From Branchiostoma lanceolatum (Eukaryota; Chordata; Leptocardii; Amphioxiformes; Branchiostomatidae), in contig NC_089740.1 of the NCBI RefSeq assembly GCF_035083965.1, forward strand, positions 8,429,552-8,493,551: 64,000 nt of DNA, given 5' to 3'. Below the pieces are notes generated by a model. The model saw only the letters and a list, made by a program, of their open reading frames with translations, did not search any database and was not told where the DNA came from. The position numbers and the translations under genes are program-made. Every line of letters starts with the position of its first letter. Positions within the stretch are counted from its first letter, which is position 1. Positions 1-10,159 of the stretch are shown here, piece after piece.

Positions 1-282
1 CATTTCACACCAGATTTGTCTAGATCTAACTGACAGCAGAAAGCATCTGCTTGAAAACTGTCGGCTGACACATTTTGGCGAAGTCTAAGGAAATATTTGA
101 CGGCATTTAGCGAAGCATCCACTTGTATTGGGTATCTTCCTAATTCCGCCCTTGCAGCTAGGCTGCAAGCAGACCTAGGTACACGTAATGATTGTTTGCA
201 GAATTTTAAATGAACTGATTCAATTGGACAGGAATTTGAACTTTTGAATGAACCCCATATTTCAGAGCCATACAGCTGACTC
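1..282 (-). mobile_element. Non-LTR retrotransposon ORF fragment (post-RT region)
   Basis: Read on the minus strand from about 282 down to 1, one frame stays open for ~93 codons and runs off the left edge. It contains LYGSEIWG, then IESVHLKFCK, then AELGRYPIQV and VKYFLRL. These are hallmark motifs of the region after the reverse transcriptase core in non-LTR retroelements of animals (inference from family knowledge). No RT catalytic motif is in the window. The fragment is cut at its N-terminal side by the outer end of the left inverted arm, at about 270-283, which suggests that the larger structure landed in this retroelement copy. Confidence 0.7.
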
Positions 283-1026
283 TATTTGGCCAATTTCTAC
301 TATTTTCCCAGCGACCCGCAGAGACTGATAGAGAAACTTTTATTGTGAGAACATTTACAAGGCTCAACCATAAAACCTCCTTGGCTCAACCAAGGCGCGA
401 ACCTCCCACTGGGACGTGCGCGGGTGACTGGGTTTGTGCCAGAAATCGGTCATAAAACGATTAGTAACCCGGACATTCGTACGGCTGTTAACATTACCAC
501 GCGCGAGGAGGGGAGGCGACAATACAAAAGGTCACTATTGAATAGAAATATTCCGCCCTGTTTGAGTTATCGCACATCTTATAATTAGGTTGCAAAACAT
601 ACTTCTTCTTCCAGTTTGATACGGTCTTCGCAACATATAGATCTGCTTGGAGATTATGGCACATCTATGATCTAGAAAAGAACATATTCCAAGCAGATGA
701 TTGGGCTCCAAGCAGATGTTTGGGCTCCAAGCAGATGTTTGGGATCCAAGCAGATAGTTGGGATCAAAGCAGATGTTTGGGATCCAAGCAGATGCAGAGA
801 GCTCCAAGGAGATCGATATTGGGTGAAAGATTTAGCCTCCATTGAAGACTCCTTCCGGCTATTTTCTTTTTCAAGTTTTACTATTACATTTTTCTTGTTG
901 CTGTCCGGGATTAGGACCGGAAGGCCAACAATAAGAAAAAAAATGTAATGATAAAGCTATAACATGAAAAAGAAAACAGCCGGAAGGAGTCTGCAATGAA
1001 GGCTATGACAGTTACGGCCGGGCTTC
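269..1026 (+). repeat. Left arm of long inverted repeat
   Basis: This block is nearly identical, in reverse complement, to about 8356-9127. It carries in order: the end of a common MITE (GACTCTATTTGGCC, then GCGACCCGCAGAGACT), a GC-rich stretch with GGGACGTGCGCGGGTG, six or so tandem units of about 18 bp built on CCAAGCAGATGTTTGGG (690-810), and a small fold-back (850-1000) starting GACTCCTTCCGGCT and ending AGCCGGAAGGAGTC. An 83-codon open frame here differs by one residue from its counterpart in the right arm, but I regard it as repeat sequence and not a gene. Confidence 0.85.
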
Positions 1027-1240
1027 TCTTAGCATACTACTCTGCAAACATAGGCTGGTGGAGAGTTTGTGACCTTTTTATCAAATGCCCCGTTTTTTTG
1101 CCCGCTCTCCCCACCAGGTGCAAGTTTGTGATATTTACTGGAGACAAAGAGGTGTGGCTCTCTGATGTTTTATGACAGGAAGATTGTAAAAAGACCACCA
1201 TGTGTGGTCTGTCAGAGTGTCTAGCCGATCGATGGAAATA
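1027..1240 (+). repeat. Interspersed repeat tail, related to 9990-10160
   Basis: From the CAAATGCCCCG region to the CAGAGTGTCTA region this matches 9990-10155 in direct orientation with moderate divergence (shared CTCTCCCYACCAGGTGCA, GGAGACAAARAGGTGTG and AAAGACCACC). It appears to be the tail of the family whose head is the CCAAGCAGATG tandem repeat. I see no coding function. Confidence 0.55.
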
Positions 1241-1423
1241 TGTGCGCAAACAGTCATACCTTTATGATCAAGTGGATTCACTTGAAGTATGGTCCAACAC
1301 TGCGCAACTTTAAACCCCTAAGAAATGTATGGTGCTGACTATGTCTTATGAAGAGCCCACCTCCCCCCTCCACCCATAACTCTCGGGGGCAAACCCCTTC
1401 TGATCCCTTCTGGCAGTGATCGC

Positions 1424-1612
1424 TGCTAAAGTGTTGGGAATCTGGTTTCAGTCTAATCTGAAATGGGACAAACAAGTCTGCGAGTTTACCAAGAAGGCCA
1501 ACAAATCTATGTTTATGCTCCGGAGACTTAAGACGTTCGGTCTTTCGACGGCAGATTTGGTGACCGTGTACTGCGGCTAGACCTATCCTGGAATACTGTG
1601 TACCCGTCTATT
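1424..1612 (+). mobile_element. Degenerate non-LTR reverse transcriptase fragment
   Basis: The plus strand reads KVLGIWFQSNLKWDKQV, later ANKSMFMLRRLKTFG and ADLVTVYCG, followed by a TAG. Shifting frame restores RPILEYCVPV. The LGIW...LKW and RPILEYC motifs are typical of the thumb or post-RT region of CR1/L2-type elements. The TAG and frameshift show that it is dead. It is truncated at 1612, where a MITE end begins. Confidence 0.65.
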
Positions 1613-1770
1613 AGCCTCTAACAGTCTCTGCGGGTCGCTGGGAAAATAGTAGAAATTGGCCAAATAGAGTCAATTGTATGAATGGAGTCCGCTATCATGG
1701 AGAGAGGGTCCAATAGGCCGTAGCCGACTCCCTTCATATAATTGACTCTATTTAATTTCTACTCTATTCC
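1612..1770. repeat. MITE-like element (GCGGGTCGCTGGGAAAATAG family)
   Basis: Begins CTCTAACAGTCTCTGCGGG and contains GGGTCGCTGGGAAAATAG, TTGGCCAAATAGAGTC and GGAGAGAGGGTCC. Near its end it runs back in inverted orientation (GACTCCCTTCATA). Other full or partial copies are near 269-335, 7295-7400, 8232-8265, 9070-9160, 22660-22850, 25125-25290 and 60005-60208. Termini read TAGTCTCTACCAGACT-like. It is non-coding. Confidence 0.7.
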
Positions 1771-1872
1771 CACTGCAAACTGATTGGATCAGACTAATGA
1801 GTTCACCTGAACATACCTTATAAGTACAGGAGAGACAGACTACCCACTGTCACTTCAGCGGATTCATCCAAC
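1763..1872 (+). repeat. 110-bp direct repeat, copy 1
   Basis: Runs from TTCCCACTGCAAACTGATTG to TCAGCGGATTCATCC and is repeated almost exactly at 7894-8002. It includes CTTATAAG, which could be a TATA-like site. The two copies enclose about 6.1 kb, like the ends of an inserted element, but I see no LTR boundaries (TG...CA), primer-binding site or polyprotein. Confidence 0.7.
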
Positions 1873-3030
1873 ACAACCGGAGGTGCGAGACTTGTATCCC
1901 TCGCTTAGGAGAGCTTGATGTAGAAAGACTGGACTTTGACGAAGCTCTTTTTCTTTCGGTTGCTCCTTTGTGAAAGGGGAAAGTTGAAGGTTGGACTAAG
2001 ATTTTCATGCTTTTTTCGGACGATGTTTAGCGTTTTGGTGACAGGATGTCAGTAGCGGGGTGATTTGTATTTGTATACCTTGTGTGGACGCAAGGGGCAC
2101 ATGTTTTATTCCTAGTGAGCTAGTTTGGGGGGCGGCTTTCTGTAGTGACTGATGGTTGTCTACCGACTTGGTGGTCGGCCACGGCTTTGGTCGAGTACTT
2201 GGGAAGCTGCAGCTAATAACAGTGCTTATATATTTGTACCTTCAATAGTAGACTGCAGGTATTTGGACCACGGCAGGGAGGCGTGCAGCCAAGGAATTTG
2301 GGCGCGACGGCAGACCAGGTGCTGGGTGATGACGCTAATTTGCTGGAGAACAGTACAATAGGTGATGCACGTGCAGCGGACACACCAGGTGCCGAGTGAC
2401 AGCGCTAACTGGTGTGGGGAACAGCAGAACACTTCGGTGGTTTCTTCCGGTGCACCGCGGGCGTCTGTGAGAGGACATTTCTCTCGCCAGGGAGAGATTA
2501 GACTTCGGTACAGGGTGAAGGTTGGAAGGTTGCTTTTATAGTGCTTTAAGTGGTGAAATTTGGAATTTTGCGATTTGTCATTTTGACGTTTTTGTGACTG
2601 TTGATTTGTCGTAAAGGTGTGACAACAGCCACGCGCATTTTGTGTAATTAGGTTTTAAGTTTGGCTTTGGCCTGGGGAAAGGCTCGCTATCATGATCTCG
2701 GGTTGTTCTGCCGGCATGGTATGTGAGTTGGACTCTGGTGTGGAAGTCCTAGAGTTTGAAGAGAAGCTCGAGAATTACCATCACGTTAATTTGACGCATT
2801 TTCTGTCCTAGTATGGTGAGACAACTATCAGTTTGTCGGCTGGAGCAAGGAGGACAGAAGTGATGGACAGCGTCGTGACATCCACAGAACCAGCAGGCAT
2901 AACCTCGGCTGGACCCGGAGTCGCAACTCACTGCCAGTGCCGCCCGCCATTGCTGATGGCCCGGGAACAGTGACAGATGTGTGGTTTGTCTTTTTTGAAT
3001 ATTCTGTTGTTCATATTGCATTTCCATGTG
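1873..3030. other. Stretch with no recognised gene
   Basis: About 1.15 kb inside the 8.8 kb inverted-repeat structure. Short open frames occur on both strands, but none has recognisable motifs or splice logic. The 2290-2430 part has two similar segments (CAGACCAGGTGCTGGGTGATGACGC-like and CACCAGGTGCCGAGTGACAGCGC-like), an old local duplication. Confidence 0.5.
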
Positions 3031-3034
3031 GATT

Positions 3035-3610
3035 TCTGTTGCTCGTGCGGAATATAGTATATAGATTTGCGGACGTGGTATTGATGTAAACTGTGTTTGC
3101 GGTCATTCTAATGTACGATAAGCATTCGTGAAATGTGTGAGTCATGTTGTCGTGGTATTCGGCCACGTTTTATGTGAGAAGTAGATGAACTACACAGGTG
3201 TACGGTTTGTCGTTGTGGACTATTTTGTCGTTTATATTGCATTACCGTGTGGATTTTTTTTTTTTTGCTCGTGCGGAATATAGTATGTAGATTCGTTGAA
3301 GAGGTATTGATGTAAATTGTGTTTGCGGTCATTTTAATGTACGATAAGCATTCGTGAAATTTGTGAGGCTTGTTGTCGTGGTATTCGGCCACGGTGAACG
3401 TGAAAGGACATGAACTACACTGTTCGGTTGGTCGTTTTTGTATCAAGTATTTTAATGTTCATATTATTTAAAAGAAAAACAAAAATTGACGTGTTGACGT
3501 CTGTTTGCCGTTTGGGGAATATAGTATGTAAATTCGTTTACGAGTTATTGATATAAAGTGTGTTTTCGGTCATGTGTTGTAATCGATGAGCAGTCGTGAA
3601 ATTTCTGAGG
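3035..3610 (+). repeat. ~226-241 bp higher-order tandem repeat
   Basis: Two and a half units. Landmarks recur at about 3045, 3271 and 3512 (GTGCGGAATATAGTAT or GGGGAATATAGTATG), each followed by GGTATTGATGTAAA, TGCGGTCATT and one GTGGTATTCGGCCACG. Each long unit contains a single copy of the palindromic core that becomes a 37-bp tandem array immediately downstream. Confidence 0.75.
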
Positions 3611-3668
3611 CGTGTATTGTGGTATTCGGCCACGTTGTGAGGCGCAGAGAAACTTGGCGACATGCGCG

Positions 3669-4340
3669 GCTTGTACACGTGGTATTCGGCCACGTTTTAT
3701 GTGAGGCATGCCTACGTGGTATTCGGCCACGTTCTTGTGAGACATGCTTACGTGGTATTCGGCCACGTTTTATGTGAGACATGCCTACGTGGTATTCGGC
3801 CACGTTCTAAGTGAGGCATGCCTACGTGGTATTCGGCCACGTTCTATGTGAGGCTTGCCTACGTGGTATTCGGCCACGTTCTAAGTGAGGCATGCCTACG
3901 TGGTATTCGGCCACGTTCTATGTGAGGCTTGCCTACGTGGTATTCGGCCACGTTCTAGGTGAGACTTGCCTACGTGGTATTCGGCCACGTTCTATGTGAG
4001 GCTTGCCAACGTGGTATTCGGCCACGTTCTAGGTGAGACTTGCCTACGTGGTATTCGGCCACGTTCTAGGTGAGACTTGCCTACGTGGTATTCGGCCACG
4101 TTCTAGGTGAGACATGTCTATGTGGTATTCGGCCACGTTCTAGGTGAGACATGTCTATGTGGTATTCGGCCACGTTCTATAGGAGATATGCCTACGTGGT
4201 ATTTGGACACGGTATATGTGCGATATGCCTACGTGGTATTTAGCCACGTTCTAGATGAGACATGTCTACGTGGTATTCGGCCACTTTCTATGCGAGACAT
4301 GTCTATGTGGTATTCGGCCACGTTCTACGTGAGGCATAGC
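3669..4340 (+). repeat. 37-bp minisatellite, 18 tandem copies, ACGTGG/CCACGT core
   Basis: Eighteen tandem units of 36-37 bp, most containing ACGTGGTATTCGGCCACGT (an inverted repeat ACGTGG...CCACGT around a 7-base loop) separated by linkers such as TCTATGTGAGGCTTGCCT. Copies in the middle are almost identical; those at the right end (4190-4260) are degenerate. Dispersed degenerate copies continue to about 5300. Open frames through the array are by-products of the 37-bp period and not genes. Confidence 0.95.
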
Positions 4341-4344
4341 GCTT

Positions 4345-4540
4345 TAAAAAAAAGTGAATGTATTGTAGCAGATAGAAATGTTTGACGTATATTATATTAG
4401 TACGCCATCTACGTTCATATTCTTGGAGTTATCGTTTTCAGAATAGTTGAGTACTTATTGTATTGATTGCTTTTGCATACATTGTGTTATGTACAATTGT
4501 CGAGCAATAAAGTTCATTCATTCATTCATTCATTCATTAG
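4345..4540 (+). mobile_element. 3' end of a CR1/L2-like retroelement with (CATT)n tail
   Basis: Ends TTGTCGAGCAATAAAGTTCA followed by about seven CATT units. This is the common 3' signature of CR1/L2-type elements in deuterostome genomes: a polyadenylation-like AATAAA followed by a short microsatellite. Only the 3' UTR part is present. It interrupts the decayed side of the ACGTGG repeat. Confidence 0.6.
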
Positions 4541-5320
4541 ATGAACTCGGTGACATGCGAAGCATGTCTACGTGGTATTCGGCCATGTTCAATGTGAGTC
4601 ATAGATGAACAGGGTATTCGGCAAAACAAATGGTTTATGCGGTGCAGGACTACGTGGTATCCGGTCACGTTCTACAGGTGGTATTAATAAAGTTGGAAAC
4701 AGGTAAGACACGGTTCACGTGGTTTTCGGCCATGTTCTATCCGAGGTATACATGTAGATATATCATGCGGCAGACAAGGCATGGTCACGTAGTAATCGGC
4801 CACGTTTTATTTATGCGAGACGTAGGTGAATCTGGCGACGTTCGAGGCAGGGTCACGTGGTCTTTTGAGTTGGTCACGTTCAACGTGAGGCGAAGACAAA
4901 CGTTGTGAAATCAGAGGCAGGTCCACGTGGTATTTGGACACGTTCTTGCGAGACGTAGATGAATTGTGCGACATGTGAAGCATGGTCACGTGATTTGATT
5001 CAGCCAAGTTCTATGTGAGGCGTACATTGTAGATGAACGTGTAGGTATGTATGTTCACGTGGTGTTTGAGTCGGCCAGGTACTATGTGAGGTGTAGATGA
5101 ACGTGAGTATATATGAGGCATGTACATTTATGTATTTATTTTCGGCCAGGGCATACGCTAGATGTAGAAAAGCGTGGTGACATGTAAGGCATTGTACATA
5201 TGGTTATTCAAATGTATGTCACGTGCCCACTTAGTATTTGGCCATGTTATACGATGGAAGATAAAGCTGAAAACATTCGAGGCAGGCATTTGTAGTAGTT
5301 GGCCACGTTCTACGTTATTA
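4541..5320 (+). repeat. Decayed, widely spaced copies of the ACGTGG...CCACGT repeat
   Basis: Copies such as TACGTGGTATTCGGCCATGTT (4568), ACGTGGTATCCGGTCACGTT (4650), CACGTGGTTTTCGGCCATG (4718), CACGTAGTAATCGGCCACG (4785) and ACGTGGTATTTGGACACG (4924) recur with about 65-80 bp spacing. They look like an older, unhomogenised part of the 37-bp array. Confidence 0.7.
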
Positions 5321-7290
5321 GAGGACAGGGTCGAAAGAATAAGGGACATGTACACCGGAGATTTTATCAACATTTATGCCCTGCTGGATCAGTAGACGGA
5401 GGTAATGCCCGATATCTTAGATGTCATAGACTTACATGGTCATGCTTGGATCATGAGTGTGTTATCGGTAAGGAAGGCCGAGGCCTTTGGCGATAGGACT
5501 GGTGGCACAGGTGCACCCCTAGAGACGGCGGCGGCAGTGTGGGTATGCTCCTGCTAAAACACATCAGCAACATCTGGGTGTCTTCCATTCAGGAGCACGT
5601 CGTTGTGTTCAGTTCAGTCGGTGACAGGTGACGTTTTTTCCCGAATCAGAAACCGATCTTGATAAACCTGGTGGTTCGTTCGTCACTTGTGACGAGGACC
5701 GCTGCCATCCATCGGTTGGCTGTGGTATATGTGTCGCATGAGTCCTCATGTAGTTGTAAAGTTCTATTCTGGTCCTGAACCTCTGGCCACAGTGTTCACA
5801 TTGGATCAGAGACGTGCTCTTCGTGAGGTTGACTACCCGTTTCTTTCTGGTTTTCCTTTTCTGCTGGGCGGCAGCTTTCTAAGCTTAGTTTTTTTTTTTA
5901 ACGTGTAATGGCGTCATCACAGACTGCATGTTGTCACAGTTGTAGTTAACTTATGGGTATACCGGTTATATAGATAGATACAGAGACAAACCTCAAGACA
6001 TCGGGAAACGTATATATAGTAGTCATTTTTGGGTTTGTTGTAGGTACTTAGATTGTGTTCATGTACATATAGGGTTAACTATGGGCCAGTGAGTGCCCGA
6101 AACAAATAAATGATAATAAATACATTTGTTGGTGTGTGTTTTGTTTTGTTGTCTGTTAGTTTTGTAATCTGCTTTTAAAGACACCAGTAAAACTATATAA
6201 ATACAGGATAATGTACACTAAGGGCTTCAGTAGGCGTCTGGCAGCCGTACAGTTCACATCAGTGGAGGCCTGGCTGAGACAGTTTGCCATGTACAAGTTA
6301 CTCGTCAAGTCATGTTTGAAATCTACAGACAACAGATAAGAAATTGAAGTATGGCTACACATAAAGAAGTTAGCTTGAAGAACAGTCAGCCAAGAAATAA
6401 AGGAATAACAACACTGACTTACGATTTAGTTTGAGACATTGGCTAGCAGTATATGTACTGTTCTACAGAGCTCCAGTCTAATTCCTGGTTACTCCAACAA
6501 GTAGACGAAGAACTCCCCAAAAAGCAAAAGTCATATTTCTAGACACACCAAGGCTAATGTGGGGAAGACATTGGAAATTTAGATCCATTTACTAGTAGTT
6601 ACTCTAACACAACGTTGACAGGGTTGATTTAAAAGTTTGAAAATTGAACAAGGTTGACTTCCCAAAAAACTGAAAGTTGTAGATAGTAGTGTCTTGATTA
6701 TCCAAAGGATCTTATTTGATTGAAACTTCCTTGGATTATGTGACTTTTTGAGGGAGATCTAAGTCATTCTGCATGGTTTGATAATGTTCCTAGCAAAACC
6801 AGTACTGAAAAATTTTGTATTCTCTAACAGTTATAATGGTAATCTGTCCTTGCCATTGTTCTAGGCTGGCAGACGATGTAATCCTTTTATGAATTAATGT
6901 GGTTATGGGGGCCAATTCACCCCTCACTACTGCTGGGAATCTCACAGGAGGAGCACTCCTTTTACGAGTTGCCCTGGGCAAGGAACCCAGTGGTTTAAGA
7001 CTGGAAAACGCCCAACATTGGAGAAGCCACATGCGGAAATGTAAATGCTGCTGCAGGGTGGTGGATTGGTTTTACCGCTGGGTCATCGACTTCATCTATG
7101 GGGAAACGTTGTAATGCATCTGAAAAGTGTAAGGTCAAGTGTGTGAATAGGTCTATAGGACGGTAAGGGATATAACATTCAATGTATTAAGTTTCCAGCT
7201 GTGCTATAAGTCTCTAACAGACTAACTACGCCGGCTATTGGGAGAACATTTGCCGGGGGATTTTGACCATGGAGGGTAACATTCGCAGGC
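5321..7290. other. Stretch with no recognised gene
   Basis: No supported coding region. Near 5945-5965 GGGTATACCGGTTATATAG resembles the end of a retroelement 3' tail seen elsewhere (26945). Around 6095-6125 the sequence ACAAATAAATGATAATAAAT resembles a retroelement 3' terminus. The rest (6130-7290) is AT-rich with short open frames only. Confidence 0.4.
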
Positions 7291-7294
7291 ATAG

Positions 7295-7400
7295 TTCAAT
7301 ATGGGACCCTCTCTCCGTAGCCGACTCTCTTCATACAATTGACTCTATTTGGCCAATTTCTACTATTTTCCCAGCGACCCGCGGAGACTGGTAGAGGCTA
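7295..7400 (-). repeat. MITE-like element end (GCGGGTCGCTGGGAAAATAG family)
   Basis: Reverse-complement copy: GGACCCTCTCTCCGTAGCC, CAATTGACTCTATTTGGCC, then CCCAGCGACCCGCGGAGAC and TGGTAGAGGCTAC. Same family as 1612-1770. Confidence 0.7.
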
Positions 7401-7439
7401 CTGTGCTATGCTTTGTTCAGAGTAGACACGGAATGAGAA

Positions 7440-7660
7440 TGGGAACATTGGGGAAGAAAGGGTTAAGGAAGGGGATAAGAACAGGGATGAGAATGGGATG
7501 AGAGTGGGATGAGAGTGGGATGAGAGTGGGATGAGAGTGGGATGAGAGTGGGGAGAAGATGAGAGAGGGGAGAAGATAAGAGAGGGGAGAAGATGAGAGA
7601 GGGGAGAAGATAAGAGAGGGGAGAAGATGAGAGAGGGGAGAAGATGAGAGAGGGGAGGAT
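7440..7660 (+). repeat. Purine-rich minisatellite (11-bp and 17-bp units)
   Basis: About five copies of GGGATGAGAGT (7494-7550) pass into about six copies of GGGGAGAAGATGAGAGA (7552-7655, alternating with AAGATAAGAGA). The plus strand is almost purely purine over 200 bp. The minus-strand 150-codon frame across it (Ser/Pro/Leu-rich) is a repeat artefact. Confidence 0.9.
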
Positions 7661-7824
7661 AAGTAAAAGGAACGGTTGTGTCATAATGAATCCCCAAATT
7701 ATCGTGCTGGCGGATATTGGAGAATGGTAGCATGATAGAAGACGTACTTGATAAATGTACATGGTGATCCATGAAGGATGTCAGATATAATGTTGATATA
7801 ATATAGGGACAAGGGAGGAGCATG

Positions 7825-8235
7825 GGGCGCGACGAAGGCGTGGACCCCATAACTCATATGGATGATCCAAGAAGTGCGCAGTGGGTATAGGTTACTATTC
7901 CCACTGCAAACTGATTGGATCAGACTAATGAGTTCACCTGAACATACCTTATAAGTACAGGAGAGACAGACTACCCACTGTCACTTCAGCGGATTCATCC
8001 GACACTTACCGAGGGAGCGTGACGGAGACTGATCCAAAGGATAGGGGAATGGGAAGGGGAGGAAAAATGAAGACGTAATTTTGGAGACGGCGCGAACTGT
8101 TTTCCCCACCCACCCACCCTCTATGATAACATGTTAAAGTAACGTGACTGGTCAGGATCTGTGGCGCGACTTCGGCGTGGACCCCATAACTCATATGGAT
8201 GATCCAAGAAGTGCGCAGTGGGTATAGGTTACTTT
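7825..8235 (+). repeat. 70-bp direct repeat pair and second copy of the 110-bp repeat
   Basis: The 70-bp block from GCGTGGACCCCATAACTCAT to AGTGGGTATAGGTTACT occurs at about 7827-7894 and again at 8162-8232. Immediately after the first copy lies the second 110-bp repeat (7894-8002). The second 70-bp copy runs straight into a MITE end at 8232. Confidence 0.75.
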
Positions 8236-8355
8236 TCCCAGCGACCCGCAGAGGCTCGTAGAGCCTATTATACAAGTACATTTGGGCTCTTCATAAGTGG
8301 CGCTGACGCCAGTGGCGCTGACGGCAAAAGTATAATGTAAAGAGAGCCAATCAAA

Positions 8356-9127
8356 GAAGCCCGGCCGTCACTCAGAAAAAATATATTTCATAGCCTTCAT
8401 TGCAGACTCCTTCCGGCTGTTTTCTTTTTCATGTTATAGCTTTATCATTACATTTTTTTTCTTATTGTTGGCATTCCGGTCCTAATCCCGGACAGCAACA
8501 AGAAAAATGTAATAGTAAAACTTGAAAAAGAAAATAGCCGGAAGGAGTCTTCAATGGAGGCTAAATCTTTCACCCAATATCGATCTCCTTGGAGCTCTCT
8601 GCATCTGCTTGGATCCCAAACATCTGCTTTGATCCCAACTATCTGCTTGGATCCCAAACATCTGCTTGGAGCCCAAACATCTGCTTGGAGCCCAATCATC
8701 TGCTTGGAATATGTTCTTTTCTAGATCATAGATGTGCCATAATCTCCAAGCAGATCTATATGTTGCGAAGACCGTATCAAACTGGAAGAAGAAGTATGTT
8801 TTGCAACCTAATTATAAGATGTGCGATAACTCAAACAGGGCGGAATATTTCTATTCAATAGTGACCTTTTGTATTGTCGCCTCCCCTCCTCGCGCGTGGT
8901 AATGTTAACAGCCGTACGAATGTCCGGGTTACTAATCTTTTTATGACCGATTTCTGGCACAAACCCAGTCACCCGCGCACGTCCCAGTGGGAGGTTCGCG
9001 CCTTGGTTGAGCCAAGGAGGTTTTATGGTTGAGCCTTGTAAATGTTCTCACAATAAAAGTTTCTCTATCAGTCTCTGCGGGTCGCTGGGAAAATAGTAGA
9101 AATTGGCCAAATAGAGTCAGCTGTATG
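8356..9127 (-). repeat. Right arm of long inverted repeat
   Basis: Reverse complement of 269-1026, with the same internal order: fold-back (8400-8550), CCAAGCAGATG tandem units (8585-8720) and GC-rich block (8875-9000), ending in the MITE terminus (9070-9127). Differences visible by eye are few: a handful of substitutions and small indels. That implies either recent duplication or gene conversion between arms. Confidence 0.85.
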
Positions 9128-9800
9128 AAGGGGGTCGACTATGGAGATAGGGTCTGCTTGGAGCTCAAACATATACTTGGAGCCACTAACATGTGCTTTC
9201 TACATATAGATATGCCTTTCTAGCCTGAGTGCTTGCTGAGTGTCAGCTCTTTTTTTCAGCCAGGTAGCGGGTCGTGGCGAGCGGACGTGGAAAGCTAAAA
9301 AGGGCTGGCACTCTGAGTGAGGCTTGTGCCTTTCTCGTTCTGCTCCATTGGGTGTTTGGAGCTCCGACCAGATAATAGAGGCTTAAAGCAGATGTTGGGA
9401 CTCAAAGCAGATATTGGGACCTATAGATCTGCTTGGGAGCAATGGATAATTATCTAGAAAAGCACATGGTAGTGGCTCCAAGCAGATGTTTGGGATCCAT
9501 CAGATATTTGTGATCCAAGCAGATGCTTGGGCTTCAAAGCAGATGTGAAGAGCTCCTAGAAGATCGATATTGGTTGAAAGATCTAGCCTCCATTTCAGAC
9601 TCTTACGGCTGTTTTCTTTGTTGAGTTAAAGCTTTACCATTACATTTTTCTTCTTCTTATTGCTGTCCGGGAAGACTGAGAAGGCCAGCAATAACAAAAA
9701 AAATGTAATAGTAAAGCTTTAACTTGAAAGTAAACAACCTCACCAACCTCCTTGGCCGGACGGAGTCTGCCATGGAGGCAATGAAAGATCTTTTTTTTTC
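9128..9800 (+). repeat. Diverged direct copy of the CCAAGCAGATG/fold-back repeat
   Basis: GGAGCTCAAACATATACTTGG and several variants of AAGCAGATGTTGGGACT (9380-9550) are followed at 9595-9770 by a fold-back with arms ACTCTTACGGCTGTTTTCTTTG and CCGGACGGAGTCTGCC around GCTGTCCGGGAAGACTGAGAAGG. It belongs to the same family as the two arms but is clearly older. Confidence 0.65.
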
Positions 9801-9835
9801 TGAGCGACGGCCGCGGGCTTCTCTAATTGTCCCTT

Positions 9836-9990
9836 ACTACTCTCCAAGCAGAGGTTTGTGGGGCAGCTCGTCACCGTTTTATCATAATATATGCCCCGTT
9901 TTTTGTCCGCTAGCCCCATCCAAACTAAAACCACGGGGCATATGATAAAACGGTGACGATCTGCCCCACTAACCTCTGCTTGGAGAGTAG
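9836..9990. repeat. Near-perfect fold-back, arms ~55-60 bp
   Basis: CTACTCTCCAAGCAGAGGTT at 9837 pairs with AACCTCTGCTTGGAGAGTAG ending at 9990. The arms continue through GTGGGGCAG.TCGTCACCG and TTTTATCATA.TGCCCC, with a loop of about 35 bp. It is a MITE-like hairpin with no coding content. Confidence 0.85.
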
Positions 9991-10159
9991 AAGATAGTGA
10001 CCTTTATATCAAATGTCCCGGGGTTTTTTTTGCCGCTCTCCCTACCAGGTGCATTAGTTTGTATTGTGATAAGCCAATTGGAGACAAAAAGGTGTGATTC
10101 TCTGATGGTTGTATAAAGACCACCCTGTTGTGTGATCTGCCAGAGTGTCTACAAAATCG

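Noticed and set aside
535-948. Overlapping 90- and 83-codon frames, repeated at 8448-8861
   Set aside because: They read through the CCAAGCAGATG tandem repeat and a fold-back inside both inverted arms; repeats with periods divisible by three stay open by chance, and no known domain is present.
3669-4340. CRISPR-like array (regular repeats with palindromes)
   Set aside because: Linkers are nearly identical from unit to unit, so they are not spacers, no cas genes are present and the DNA is animal.
3545-4385. Several frames with recurring RGIRPRS / AEYHVG peptides
   Set aside because: By-products of the 37-bp minisatellite; the reading frame rotates with each unit and the peptides have no start or splice support.
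7398-7850. 150-codon minus-strand frame rich in Ser, Pro, Leu
   Set aside because: It is the translation of the purine minisatellite.
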